Shown here: piece by piece, positions 1 to 32,811 of the stretch | Position numbering within the stretch: the first letter of the stretch is position 1 | How the letters are laid out: every line of letters starts with the position of its first letter | NCBI RefSeq assembly: GCF_027744825.2 | Contig: NC_071347.1 | Coordinates: forward strand, 10,415,501-10,479,500 | Reading direction: 5' to 3' | Length of the DNA: 64,000 nt | Source of the DNA: Synchiropus splendidus | Lineage: Eukaryota; Chordata; Actinopteri; Syngnathiformes; Callionymidae | Made by a program: the position numbers and the translations under genes | The notes under the pieces: model-generated | The model's database searches: none | What the model was told of the DNA's origin: nothing | The model's input: the letters and a program-made list of their open reading frames with translations, nothing else

Positions 1-1703
1 GGATGCTAAAGCAAATTACTAACATAACATTCATTCATTTATTCGTCACAAATATGGTTATGATAACCTGGAATGCTGAGGGGTTTTTTTCTTGTTATAG
101 ATTGTTTACTGTTTGTCTCAGGGAAATACTGAATGTGTAGCCCCACCCTTTACTAGAAATCAAAGTTTTCAGGGAAGCAATGTAGCCAACAATGGAAGCA
201 TAACGAACATCATTAATTCACATTATGCATGTGGTTCTAAGTCATCTTTTAATGTCAGTGTTCTGCTTGTTGTTACATAAATTATCATTAGTTTGTCTAT
301 GTGTATGAACTTTTTGTTGCTATGGATTTGGCAGATCACAAATTGCACTGCATACATGAATGTTTTTCATTGTGTGAGACATTGTTATGTTCAGGCAAAT
401 GCTTTTTTTTTAAATTCTATTTATCCTCTGCTTCATTTGCACATGTGTGTACTGCAAGTAATTGTTTTCAAGATTCATCACAGATAAATGAGTGTATGAA
501 ACTCTGAGGTTAGTGGGTTCACTTTGGAAGAACAAGAGGCTCTGCTGAGTCATTGTTTCAACTGGGTGGCTCATATGACATTTGAAATCCGCTTAATGTG
601 GTTTCAAATATTGAATCCTAAGACTATTTCAAGATGTATAAAAGTGTTTTGTCGAGTCCTTTGTGAATTTGGTCAGTGGCTTTGAGATGCCTAACTCCAT
701 CTGTGCTCAACTAGTGAAGTAAAATCCTCCTTCTTTCAATCAGGTTATGTTGACTCCTTGTCGTGAAAGCGATCAAAGCGATTGAATCATGATATTATTG
801 TGGTTCACAAACTTCACTGTGCCTTTTGAGAGTCACTGTTCGACCAAGTGTTGTCATGGGGTGCATGTCAATACCCTGTCCATGTTTCCATGATATCACA
901 TTAGCAGTCAGGCTTACGCCCTAAGCTTGTTAACTTTTCAGTCTCAGAGTCGCGTGGGAAACATCACACGCATTCATTGTAATGAAAGCCAAAGTCCTGC
1001 AAGTACTTGAGATATGGTCACTGGGCGTTGTGGTTCATGACAGTGACACATTCAGAGGATGGGCTCGCTTCATGCCAACCGAGGGAATTATTGGCAGGGT
1101 TTAATCAGTTTGCTCATGAGTGTGAAGCACAGCGCAGAGAAATAAACCAGGGATGATGCTGGCGCAGCATCTGCAGGACTTCCAGGGTTCCACACTGCAA
1201 CTATAACAAGCTGACTCACTGGAGACCCCTCTATTCTGGTCTTCCTTGAGAGCTGAGCCAAGAATATCACGTTTGCTGAAAGCTCAATGTGGGTTTTGGT
1301 GCGCAGCTTCTTTTCTTGCCTTCCCCTGCATGCGTTGTGCAGACCAAGGCATGTGTTTGATTTAACATAAACGCTCATAGCACATAAGAGGGCCACTGAG
1401 CTGAAGTCCGCCCATATTGCTGAGTGAAATATGCTATTTTCGCAGACAGGAATGCATACTAACTGGACCCAGGTGCCACTGTGACGATGTTATTCTTTCA
1501 TTGGTATGTATTGGTAATGGCTGTTTTACATGTAGTACAGTCACGACTTGCATGAGTAATGCGGCGAGTTAAGTTATTAATGCAGTGCGCCCAGGGAGTG
1601 ATTTCAAACATGATTTATATTCCCCTTGTTTTGAAGCTCGACTACACGCAGCACTAATGAATGCTGAACTAATTTCCCTCCTCTCTTCTTTCACCCTTTT
1701 CAG
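1..1703. other. 5' flank or first-intron sequence of dennd4a, no gene seen
   Basis: No convincing exon, RNA gene or repeat family was recognised here. The stretch ends in a pyrimidine-rich tract and an AG at 1702-1703 that fits the splice acceptor of the first coding exon of dennd4a. It is therefore probably intron between a 5' non-coding exon (outside the window or unrecognised) and the start codon. Short open frames on both strands resemble no known family. Confidence 0.5.
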
Positions 1704-1724
1704 CCTGCAGAGTGGGAATGGGAA

Positions 1725-19534
<17,810 letters not shown>

Positions 19535-19681
19535 TGGCCTCCCCCCGCTCCCTCCGCCACCTGTTCTCCCGTCACCGTCACTGCTGCTGGTTGGTTGGTT
19601 TCTCCGGATGCTCTTCAGACTCAGGATCACTTGAACGGGGGCGTTCAGCTCTAAAGCACAGGGGAACCAACAACACTTGAC

Positions 19682-19687
19682 AATAAA
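19682..19687 (+). terminator. Polyadenylation signal, dennd4a
   Basis: AATAAA lies 148 bp after the dennd4a stop codon. Further AATAAA copies near 20161 and 20619 could serve longer 3' UTRs. Confidence 0.5.
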
Positions 19688-20696
19688 GAATAACTGCCAC
19701 TTTTGTTTGTTTACTGTAGATACACAAAACACCTGTTGTAATCACAACTGTAAATATGAATGAAATCCATTGTATTTTCATGATGTCTCACCTGTACAGC
19801 CAAGATACACTTTATGACATAGTGTTGGAACTGTGAGTAACTTTGTGAGTCGTCTCAACTTCTCAGTGGTCCTGGTGACCGTGTCAAGACTGTTGTTCCC
19901 TGTGTGTGTGTGTTTCATATTTGCTATAGACATTCACCTTTTTACCAAGCACTTTGACCACACAAGCTTTTGCCACTCATTCATTTTGAGCAAGTGACTT
20001 GAACAGCGACCAAACTCCCTGTGCTGTTTTCTAACACTGCACCTACGAACACACGTATAACCACACTACAGTTATATCCTCAAACATATCTAAATCAAGA
20101 AGGGAGTTTATCTTTATGCACATTTATGTTACATTCCACTGTTTGGTACCAAAAATAGGGGAAATAAAACTATGATTTATTGACCATTTGTAAGCAATAG
20201 CTTTTATAATTGTGCTGTGTAACTGTTTTATTGAAAGAACTCCTGTCGACACTTATATCACTTCAACAACATTTTGTACATTAGTGTCGTGTTATAGCTA
20301 CAGGTTTGTACTTGATGTAATTGAAATGCAGGTATCCGTGCACAAAGAGCTCCGACCTGCCAATTTCCCAAGCATTTGATCATAACAACAGTGCTGTGCG
20401 TCAATGAAACCTCTGTGCCGTGCCGCAGTTCCACCCTCACGCCGCAGCTTCTGCCCTCTGATGACCAAAACACGGGACGACATGTTTGCTACACTAATTC
20501 TGATAATGTCTCTGGAAGAATATTTAAATTTGTATGAGTTTAATTTGTATGATTTTTACATAAAATGGAGAAAAAAAAGGTTCTACCCCGGATGGATTTA
20601 TTATTTGCTGTTGTTCGTAAATAAATACACCTGTTCTCTGAACTCTTACTCCTGACTGTCTTCTCTGTGAACACGATTCACCAAGCCTGGCTTGTG

Positions 20697-20745
20697 GTCA
20701 GGGCGAGGGACACCCTGGAAGGCAGTCCATCGCACCACAACACCC
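20697..20745. repeat. Fragment of a dispersed fish retroelement 3' region
   Basis: The stretch with ACACCCTGGAAGGCAGTCCA and CATCGCACCAC resembles the 'ACACCCTGG...CGCCAGTCCATCGCAGGG' tail seen in many fish retroelement copies. It is short and degraded, in the spacer after dennd4a. Confidence 0.35.
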
Positions 20746-22190
20746 TGCTTCCAGAACATATTATATTCAACTCTTAGCCTTAGGCCAATATTTATGTGAC
20801 CGCTCAATAGTTGGAGTCTATTACAAGCAATATGAATTATGAATGCCTTCTACAATGTGTTGCTCTCAGAGGCCACATTTAGCATCTACTTGGCGCCGTA
20901 TTGGAGTGTCGAAGGTCAATTGTTCACCCAGGAAATCGCTTGTTTTATTTTACGCCAATATAAAATGCCTTACGCTTTATTCCTATAAGCAGTGGCTCCG
21001 AAAACACACTCAAGCTTTTCCTCTTCAGTATCTAAACAAAGCTCCGGTGAGAATTAGAAACGCTGTGCAGCTTCTTCTTGTTTATCCATGGTTCCTCACA
21101 TTCTAACACAACACCACAAAAGACGTCGCGAGTTAATGTCCTCTATAAAAGACTGCAGAGTTGAGCAGATGTGCTTTCCCGAAGGGACTGTAGCCGAGTG
21201 GAAGTCAATTGCGGCCAAACTTCTGACAGAGAAATTGTTTTGATAGTGGAGTCCAGATAGATGTCCGCTGGACTAAGAAGCTGGCGCATGACCTCTGAAC
21301 CCGCCTGCAGCAAAGTCACTAACACAAGGGAGAAAAGAGGCCGCGAAATGGAATGAAATAAACAGTGGACCAAATAAAAACCAAGTGAAACCAGGACAAC
21401 GTTAGATGAATCAGCCCCTTAAAAGACACAGCTGCAATTTGTTTGACAACACAATAACATCTTGCATTGAAACTAAAACTAAAAATAGAATGTTTGAATG
21501 AACAGTTGAGGCAGGAGATTTTGCCCCATCAGTGGTTCTCTATTTAGGTCCATGGAAGAGAGTCCCCTAAGATCTGGCCCAGCAGACCAACCACCCTGAG
21601 TACAGCGCTAGAAGTCTCACTATTTTTGAAGGCGCAGTAAGCAGTAACCACGACCAGAGAGTGTGGTTCTGGCTCGACCACTGCTCTTTCGGTCCGCTGG
21701 CCTTGCTTTAGATTTCTCGGTCAACTGAAGGGGGGGAGCCTTACTTTGACGTGGGTGATCGCTGCTGACCTAGTTTGCTGACCCTCCACTGACAGTGTTC
21801 GTGTGAATGAGCAGAGAGCCTCAAGGAACAAGCTGAAGCTCTGGCTTGCATTTGTAGGTGTCAGAGATCAATTATGATAGAGTGAATTAAAAAAATAAAC
21901 CTGTCAGATTTCTGTCATTTAAGGGTCATTAGCATGGAAAAGTTTGGGAACAGGAGTGTGCATGCTCCCATGTCTTCCTTTAAGCAAAGATCAAGTCACT
22001 TCAGTTGTCAGTGAACCGGGAGTGGGACTCCTCAGCTATTGTGAAAGCTGAAGTGGTCAAAGTAAGTTGTGTTGTCAAATAAAAGTCAACTCTGTGATTC
22101 TGAAGCACTAGTTATTATTATTATTAGCAGTATTAGTAGCTATTTTCAATGTTAGTTGGAGACAATGACAAGTCCAAAAAGAGTGAGGTG
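20746..22190. other. Intergenic spacer, nothing recognised
   Basis: The spacer between dennd4a (plus) and the alpha-tubulin gene (minus) contains only short frames without family features. A short ATT trinucleotide run lies near 22110. Confidence 0.6.
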
Positions 22191-22197
22191 TTGAACT

Positions 22198-22203
22198 TTT
22201 ATT
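22198..22203 (-). terminator. Polyadenylation signal, alpha-tubulin
   Basis: On the minus strand AATAAA lies about 97 bp past the tubulin stop codon. Confidence 0.7.
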
Positions 22204-22299
22204 CAAAGATCCTTCGGCCAAACAACATCAGAACTATCACTTGGCAGTGAAACTGGAATGCATTTGATACAACACTTAGGGCCGAACCGAGACACAAAC

Positions 22300-24502
<2,203 letters not shown>

Positions 24503-24618
24503 TTTCTCTTGAGTTTGAGTCCCGGTTGATGGTCAAACAAGCCTCGGGATGCAGAGTCTTACAGTCCGACGTTCCTGTGTCGAAGTAAGAGGAAATGTCG
24601 CCGCACACCGCCCAGCAC

Positions 24619-24717
24619 TATTTATAGGGCGCAGCCTCTTCGCCGGGTGCCCCGAAGACGCTATTGGTCAACGCCGTGTCATTGTGACCGTTAAATCCCG
24701 CCACAGCTTTCTATTGG
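24619..24717 (-). promoter_or_regulatory. Alpha-tubulin core promoter: TATA box and two CCAAT boxes
   Basis: Read on the minus strand, TATAAATA (24619-24626) lies 117 bp upstream of the ATG. Two CCAAT boxes follow at 24663-24667 and 24713-24717, in the sense orientation of the gene. The order CCAAT-CCAAT-TATA is typical of strongly expressed TATA promoters using NF-Y. Confidence 0.7.
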
Positions 24718-24849
24718 CTGGAAGCCGCTGTCAGTCACCACACCCAGCATTCTGCTCCGCACCAAGCACGTCTCCTCCGCGAGGAAAGTGCTGCGTCATC
24801 CGGATGAGGGAGCAGACAGGCCCAGTCTCCGGAGACTAGACTGTCCGTT

Positions 24850-26037
24850 ATAAACACGTCATCTGTCCTCCTGGAGAAAAGTTCTCCTTATTTCACAGTA
24901 AAAAATGTTTGGCCGGAGTGGTCTGATCAGGAAGGTCAGGTCTGTCTACTGTTACTAGGAGGCAGCAGCCATAGTTCCCAGGCAGTTTTTTTTTTAAATA
25001 AAACAAGACATGTTTTTCATGTGAAAGTCACATTAAACATGCGAGTTGCTTTAATGCAACAATTCAGCTCGAGAATAGAGACAGCCAAGTCACTGAAAGA
25101 TCTCAATCCAGGTTTGTCGTCCTCCCCCCCTCCATCCATCCAGATGGCCTGCACTGACTCTACATAATTGATGTGAAACATCCTCTATTGATTCACTTTC
25201 AGAGCCACATGACTCATCTGCAATGAGTCTAATGGATATAATGCAAGGAGATAAGACATCTGCCGTCTGTCCACGCCAGCGGTGAGATGAGAAAACACAA
25301 TCCATGGTGGGTCAGCGCTGCAGAGTGAGCTGATCATTGAAAACGGAAGGTGAACAAATATAAACGTCAATTGTGGATGTGGGGTTCGGAGAAAAGAAGA
25401 GTTGCGGGGCTTATACTTTGGGAAGACGTCTTTATTCTAGGATGGATATGGAGCTCCGTTTTCAGAAGGCTCCCAACACAAGGTGTCCTTTCTTCCAAAA
25501 ACTCCCCCGCCAGTCACCTTTGTGACAGCACAAAGCATAAGTATGGCGACTGTTCTTTTGAGACAATGAAGACACCGATCCTTCATCTTTGCTCTGGACA
25601 GCAAATACTGTAGATTTCCAATATATCTTTGGTTTGTTTCATAGAAATTCATTTACACCCGTTGCAACACTTTCCAATACAAACTCTTATTTTCAAGTAA
25701 CACATTTGAAAACTTGAAGTGACCTGATCTACGATTTAAATGTCACAGTTTAAAACATACTAAATTGTTTCAACTTTAACATGATCATAACCATGTAATT
25801 ATTTGTGGCTTCTCATTAAAATTAAATTTAACTACAGGAATTACAGGAGTGTCATTACTGCTGGACTATGTAGTAAAAATGCAAAATATATTTTAAGCTG
25901 CATATGAGGGACATAAATATAAAAGGTAAAATGTTTTTCCAGTAAGACCCCCAGTTCAATTCATTAATAAACTAATGTGGAGGATAAACAATAAAACAAA
26001 TTATTCCTTTACTCCTCAATCAACTTCCCTTATATAC

Positions 26038-26127
<90 letters not shown>

Positions 26128-26424
26128 TTAAATATACATTTCCTGGTTTCATTTGAACTGTATTTCCTTCAATATTTCTGCATTCTTTTCATTTACAATT
26201 TCAGCAATAATTCTTACATTTCAAACTGACACTTCTGGGACTCTACAGGAAGAACAACTATGTTGGTAGTATCCTGCAGCCAACTTGACCAGTATTGCTG
26301 TTTGTGTAACAAATGTCCTTCTGGTTCCTAAACTCCATTGTCCCACAACTTTCCAGAAACGGAGGGTCACAGTCAGTGACACTATAACTAGCAGCAACTA
26401 GCAGTCCAGACACTCGCGCCAGGC
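24850..26424. other. Spacer and probable 3' UTR of slc24a1
   Basis: No coding exon was recognised between the tubulin promoter and the slc24a1 stop. A minus-strand AATAAA at 25431-25436 is a candidate poly(A) signal, which would give slc24a1 a 3' UTR of about 1 kb containing the TA repeat. Confidence 0.5.
26033..26121. repeat. (TA)n microsatellite
   Basis: An almost pure TA dinucleotide run of nearly 90 bp within the probable 3' UTR of slc24a1. Confidence 0.95.
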
Positions 26425-29400
26425 TCAGATGGAGACTGGACAGACAATGATGCGGTCCTCCAGCATCACGCTGAGCACCAGGAAGATAAAGTAGAGCAGG
26501 AACATGGTGAAGCCCAGGACCTTGTTCATCTTCCACTTGCAAGAAGCGATGGAGATGATGACGAAGAGCAGCATCAGGAAGAGGAGCACAATGGCACAGA
26601 AGAGGCCGTTGCTGCTGACTGCGATGGGAACCAGACCGTGGACGCCCGAGAACATGAGCCAGGGAACAGGAAGCCTTTGAGGAGAGCAGACGAAATGGTG
26701 AGGTTTTTCCCACACAATATCCAGCCGTGACTCTTGCTCACCCCACTGTGATGTCGAAGATGTTGCTGCCCACTGAGCTGGAAACAGCCATGTCACCCAG
26801 ACCTTTGCGTGCCACAATCACACTGGTGATGAGATCTGGGATGGAAGTACCCGCAGCCAGAATGGTCAACCCCATGATCTCCTCGGAGATTCCAATCGTC
26901 TCACCCACCTGTGAGAGACGGAGGGGAGTTTAGGCATCGTGTTGTTGGGAGTTGTTCAGAGGGAATACAATGAGGAAAACTGAAAGAATAATGCAAGTAA
27001 ACCTTTCATCTAAACATTATCTCTCAAGCAGTTCATCTTTAAGAAAATAGGATTTTTTTTAAATTAGAAAAGTCATGGTAGGAGCACAGTGGACCTCGCT
27101 TGCACAACACTGGAAGAAAGTTAAGGGACGAAACCTTCAAAAGATCTGTGGATCCAGATGGTTGTCTGCTCCTTGTCTGTTAGAAACCTCTCCAGAAATT
27201 TTTGTTGAAACCCATTCTTTTGTTATTTGGCTAACAGACAGGCAGATAATTCGAACAATATATCGTAAAAATGAAAACTGCAGACCTGGTGAGCCCACCA
27301 GACCATGAGGTAGGAGAAGACTGCGATCCAAATGATGGAGCCCAGGAAAGTCAACACAAAGAATTTTCTGGATTTCTGAGGGGGAAAAAAATATTGTGAT
27401 ATTGTGTTTGCTCTCAAATATGAGTCTCACCTTTTTGCGAACATCTGGAATGGTGAGCCAGAGAGGGAAGACAATGGGAAGCAGGAAGAGGTAGGTGACT
27501 TGTTTGCGCGGAGAGTCGGGCCATTCCAGAGAGAGGGGTTCTTCTTCATTCTCATCCTCTTCTTCATCAGTGGATTCATCACTCGACTCCTCGCTGATGT
27601 CTTCATCGCTGTCATCCGACTCGTCCTCTTCGGCAGGTTCGTCCTCCTGGAGTGTCCAGGCAGGAGATCAGTCAGAGCAATTTTGGGCGAAAGAGCAACA
27701 AGAGCAGAGATGAAAAGCTGCCCGCAGACACAGTTGGAGCTCTGAGCCGTGACGCTTACATAGACAGGTATCAAAGACTGACTTCTGGGCTTTTTGGGGA
27801 GTACCTTCTTGTCCTCCGACTGATCCTGCTGCTCTGAGGTTTCTTCTCCATCCCGCTCTTTCGCTGGTTCATCACTCTTCCCACTGTCTGCAACACAGTT
27901 TTAGATCATTGTTCCCCTTCTGTTTTTCCGGCAACCCGGGAAATGAGAATTTAAATGAATTTTCATGTATAAATAAAACTGATGAAACTTTGAATTTGTT
28001 TGTCATTCATAAATCTCTGGACTTAAGCTGTAACTTTTGCAAAAGTCTAACATTTATTTGACTTCAACTCATTTACTGCCGTGGTAGCTAGTAGCTAAGG
28101 TTAGCTAGTGGAGTTTATAATCCAGTGGCGGGCCATCAGGTCCAGCAAGACCTTCTCACATAACCAGAAATCATGAGCATATTTATGACTAAAGTGAATT
28201 TCATTTTTAATGTATTTCCTCAAAATACATTATAAATAGTAAATATAATAATCATACTCATGTATATCCCAGTGTTGTCTTTCTAGGTTACGGTTTTCAT
28301 CCAATCAGAATTCAGCTAGCTAGTGTCGTCATGTCCAAGGCCTTCAGCAGCAGCAGTGCAGGCGCTGGAGCCCTCAGAGTGAACAGACACATATAGATGA
28401 TGGATAGGTGCCATAGCCAATCAGATCACAAGATGGGAACAGCGAGGCCTTCTAGCTGGCCTCACCTTACGTGACCTGTGATTGGATACTCATACCGTCA
28501 TTTTTGGACTAACTGCTGCTCTTTTCTCTGAACCCTGTGGCTTAAACATATACAGTCTTTTATGGGCAAACTAGCTTCTGCGCAATGAAACCACAGATGT
28601 TCTCCACCCCTGCATTTCCCCAGCGTCTACATCTGCGAGATCACCAGGCGGAGAAAGTTCTTCACTTCCAATCAAGCAGCTACCGCAGGCTTAGCGCTTT
28701 GTGAGTGAAAACGTTTGAGATGTTTATTTTGTTCACCTTTAACAGCTGATACGAAACTGAGACTGTGTCTACAACAGGGGTTCCGCCACCTAAGTGACAT
28801 CTCACGTGACCAAACGTATTAAAATGAAGTGGACACATCCATGAGGTGATCTCGAACACATAAGAAACACCATATAATGACTGAAGTCCGTTGCTTGCGG
28901 AACCCAAAACATGGATTCCGGTCGGACATATGAGGAGACGGACCGCTGCTGTTTGGAGATAGGTTTACTTCTCATGATTAAAAAGTGCTTTTTTTTGCTG
29001 TCACCAATTCAGTGAGAGACAAAACATGAATGGCTACGTTCCGTTTTTTTTTTTTTTTTTTTATATACACATATGGTGTGGAGTAGGTGGGAGAGTGTAG
29101 GACTTGACTGAAGGCCAGGTGAAAAATGCACATTCCGCCACTGCAATAATCTATCTTTAGATGAGTTTGATGGACGACGGGACAGGGTTTGTGCTTCACC
29201 AAGAACTCAAGACCGTCTCCTCTATTCGAGCATGTGTTTGGACCGGGGGAGGAAACCAGAGTGCCTGCTAAAATAGTCTGTGATGTCACCAGAAAGTGTT
29301 CAAATCAAGTTTGTAAATAAATGCTGTAAAAAAAAACAGTATTTAAGTAACTTTGACGCCACCCAATTTCACAATAAGTTACATTAGCAGTTCAGGCTAC

Positions 29401-31933
29401 CTTTGCTCTCAGTCGCCCGTCGAGCCACATTGTTCAGCGTCTGAGCTTTGTCCTTGAATTTACCTACAAACACGAGAAAACAAATTGTGAGTATCATTTC
29501 TTTCATTCACTGAAAAGGAAGATTCCATCAACACAAGTGAGACATTCCCAGGTCCGAGTGGAGACCGGCCTCTGATCGTCTAAAGTTCATAGTATATGGA
29601 GGTTAAAACTGGTGACACTTAGAAACGGTGGGCCACTGGGGTCCATCCTTGGACCATTCACAATGAACATAAACATGAAACCCAAAATGGGATGACCCTC
29701 GCTGCCACTTTGGACTATAGACCACATTCTGCACCATCTGTTGTTCTCAGTTGCCTTGCTAAGTGTTTGAACTCAACTTTTGGAAGTACTTCTTAATATA
29801 CTAGTTCATGAGAGAAGGTACTCACCCTCCCCCAGTGGATCCAAAGTGTGGATCATCAGTTGGAAGATGGTGTTTCTCATCGTACTGTTGTGTAAGGAGG
29901 CGGAGCTTCCTCCTCTCTGAAGAGACGGCTTCAGCTACAAAAGTGGGAAGAAGCAACAACTCAATCAAACATCTTTTCATTTCATCAGACATTTACCTTC
30001 AGTCGGTTCTTGTCCTCTGGAGCCGGATGGTCCACTTCATCTCCCTCCTCTGTCTGTGAGCAACAATGCATAATATTGTGGTTACGATGAAAGTGAAGTT
30101 TAGTGCAATGTAAACCGAGGAAAGCATTGGTGCGTACTGCAGTTGAATTATTGACAGATTTTTTTTCCAAGAAAAAGCAAGTTTTAGTTTAAATGACTGC
30201 AAGCGAGTAGCGATGGGATGATGAGGTTTCATGAAACAGTTGTCTAATTTTCAGACACCACTAGATGGCACTGTCTGTCCTAAAACCTTCGGTTTTGAAC
30301 ATTTTTAATCCAAGAGCGCCATCTGCTGAGAGAGAAAAACAAAACTGATTTTCTGAATGAATGAATGTTCCTATTTATTTTTACCCGAATTATTTTTGTT
30401 TATGCTAAATTTAAATAATAATCATAATGAATACTATTTTATGATACAGTAAGATTTTGCATCATGCATTTTCTTTTGAGATACTTTTGCATGCTGGCTT
30501 TAATTTTCATTTTTATTTGGATATCTTCTTGAGAAATTCTGAACTTTTGATGTCAAGGCCTACTTGCAGTGTAACTTTAACTTGTATTGTAATTATATTT
30601 ATTTGCATTACTAATAAAACTTCAGTGTTACAGTGGAAAGTGACACCCATATAACTACTCTTCAATAAACATTGACATATGACAATTTGGACAAAAGAAC
30701 AAAAGTACAAAAGACTGTAACTGACACCCAACACTCACCGTTACACACAAGTTGACACACTAGTTTGAACATTGTGGCGTCTCCTGCAGGGATTAGCTTG
30801 CTGCTGATCAGCTTAAACTGAGCTCTCACGTAGCACATATATGACATGATCCTCAGACAATCTAATATTATTCAGAGAAACAACACTGTCAGATTTTCAG
30901 GTGCATTTAATGTCAAACTCACGTGTTCCGGTTCATCCACGGCGACGATCCTGACGATGTTCTTGTGCTTATGTAGCTGAGCTTTGAAGATGTGCTCTAT
31001 TTGCACGTTGAACTTCATGAACACCACGTACATGCTGTAGCTGGCCACCAGGACCACGCTCTCCCACCACATTATAACGTTATCCAGGAAGAAGATGATG
31101 AGCAGAATCAGGTCCAGGATGTAGAAGGACACGTCCCGGAACAAAGGCCACCAGGTGAGTTGTAGCACCTCTCGGGAAAACAAAGCGCACATGCCGATCA
31201 CGAACAAAATGTTGAAGACGGCAGAGCCGACGATTGTGCCGATGCCCACGTTGCTGTGGGCGATGAACACCCCGATCAAGGAGGTGAAAAGCTCTGGAGC
31301 AGAACCTCCTGCTGCCATGAATGTGGCTCCTGCAACATCATCTGAGATGGCCAGCTTGCGTGTGATGACACCCAACGCAGGTACAAAGAACTCATCACAG
31401 ACTATTGCCAAAGACACAAACATGTAGACCATCCCCACGATGTGAAGGACCACCCAGCCTCGACGGCGGTCATCGATGGAGAAGATATCTTCAGGGTACT
31501 CTCCTTTAACATGAGGAGCTTCTGGAGGAGTCGCTGGCGTGGGGCTTGTGTGTGGGGGCGCAGGGGCTGGAGAGGGGGTCACCTGTGGAGGCTGGGGGGC
31601 CACGAAGATGCACCGCACAGTAGTCCTGTTGGTGGTGGTGGTGGACTCGGGAGCTGCAGTGGTTCTCTCTGGCACGAGGACAACAGCACTTTCAGGTGTG
31701 CTCTCATATGAAGGCTCCAGATCTTGTTTTCCAAGTTCCTCAAACCCATGAGTCTCCACCGTTTCATCCTCCAGTAGTCCTCCAGCAGAACCATCTCCAA
31801 AGTCGTCTACGATCCGTGGAACAGAGTAGAGCCTGGCGCTGATCGTCAGCTGATAGAGGGTGCAGAGGAAGACTCCGGAGAGGAGGAACAGAACCCTGCT
31901 CAGCTGCAGTCGCTTTCGTCTGGCACAATACAT
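26425..31933 (-). CDS. slc24a1: Sodium/calcium-potassium exchanger NCKX1
   Basis: NCKX1 extrudes Ca2+ with K+ in exchange for Na+, in mammals mainly in rod outer segments. Minus-strand exons: 30923-31933, 29997-30053, 29826-29934, 29401-29463, 27805-27887, 27431-27646, 27286-27375, 26742-26908, 26425-26674; phases match and give 681 residues. A hydrophobic leader ([14 protein letters not shown]) is followed by a Thr/Pro-rich extracellular stalk. The alpha-1 repeat has [13 protein letters not shown] with the essential Glu. A large cytoplasmic loop follows, rich in Glu and Asp and built from several small exons. The alpha-2 repeat has [10 protein letters not shown] and [10 protein letters not shown] with both key Asp residues. 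The start is the ATG at 31931-31933; an in-frame TTG six bases upstream is not used. Human SLC24A1 sits beside DENND4A, as here. Confidence 0.92.
28120..28520. repeat. Probable DNA-transposon remnant in slc24a1 intron
   Basis: The block starts with CAGTGGCGGGCCATCAGG and includes GCCAATCAGATCACAAG and AGGCCTTCTAGCTGGCCTC, phrases that recur in dispersed non-autonomous DNA elements of fish. Its ends and target duplications could not be fixed. It lies in the 1.5-kb intron between exons 4 and 5 (transcript order) of slc24a1. Confidence 0.4.
30258..30272 (+). promoter_or_regulatory. CTCF-core-like motif
   Basis: CCACTAGATGGCACT fits the CTCF core consensus at all 15 positions. It lies in intron 1 of slc24a1. 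A near match in the opposite orientation (GCGCCATCTGCTGA) lies about 45 bp further on. Confidence 0.45.
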
Positions 31934-32429
31934 CTTCAAAGTTGATTATGGTGAGAACACGGTCCAGCGCTTCCCCCGAACAGACCACGGGGCGACTGAG
32001 TCTAACACCAGGAGTTGGCGACGCATCTCACATCCTGGTTTTTCCTTAAAGCAAGCAAACAAAAACAACGTTACAAGCATGTTTGAACATGAATAACATG
32101 ACACACTCACCACCACAGAGCGCAGAAAGCAGATTCCTGGCAGAAACAAAAGCCCAAAAGTGTTTGCAATGTTGAGTGGGTTTAGTCGGACGCAGCATCT
32201 TCACAATGGATCAGCATAATACCTAATACCTCAGGTGAGCTAAGAGGATTATGGCCATTGTCTCACTCTCACCTCAACGCTTCTGCAGACATATTTGAAT
32301 AGACTCATGAAACTCAGACCAGGGGAAATAAATGGCCCCCTAAAATGAGTTAAAATTCTCATTTAGTAAAAAAAACAACAGAAGATGTGATTATTATTAT
32401 GAACCATATTTACAAAATTGAAGGGAAAC

Positions 32430-32760
32430 AATATATATATGTATATGTGTATATATACATATATATGTGTATACATATATGTATATATATATGTATATAT
32501 ATATATAACTAAGTTTGTGAATATGAGAAAATATACATATTTTTTATTTTTATTATTATATACATAATAAATATTTTTGTATCATTTTTATCACAAAAAT
32601 CTATATAATTATAATATATTATAATTTTATATTACATTTTATTACATATAGAAAAGAGAATAAAGAAAGAAAATAAATACATATTTTTTATTATTTCTTT
32701 TTATATTCATAAACTTAATTTTGTACAAAACAAGCCACTACATTCATTATTTACAATAAA
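32430..32760. repeat. AT-rich low-complexity block between the two exchanger genes
   Basis: Interrupted TATATG/TACATA repeats (32450-32510) are followed by about 200 bp of nearly pure A and T. The block fills the spacer downstream of the slc24a1-like stop codon. Confidence 0.8.
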
Positions 32761-32811
32761 GATCAGCGGTGAGAGCATCACCAAATGTTCGATAACAATT
32801 TCTGCCTGAGA

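Noticed and set aside
31934..31939. Upstream TTG as the slc24a1 start
   Set aside because: The ATG at 31931-31933, two codons later, is a normal start and leaves the leader peptide intact.
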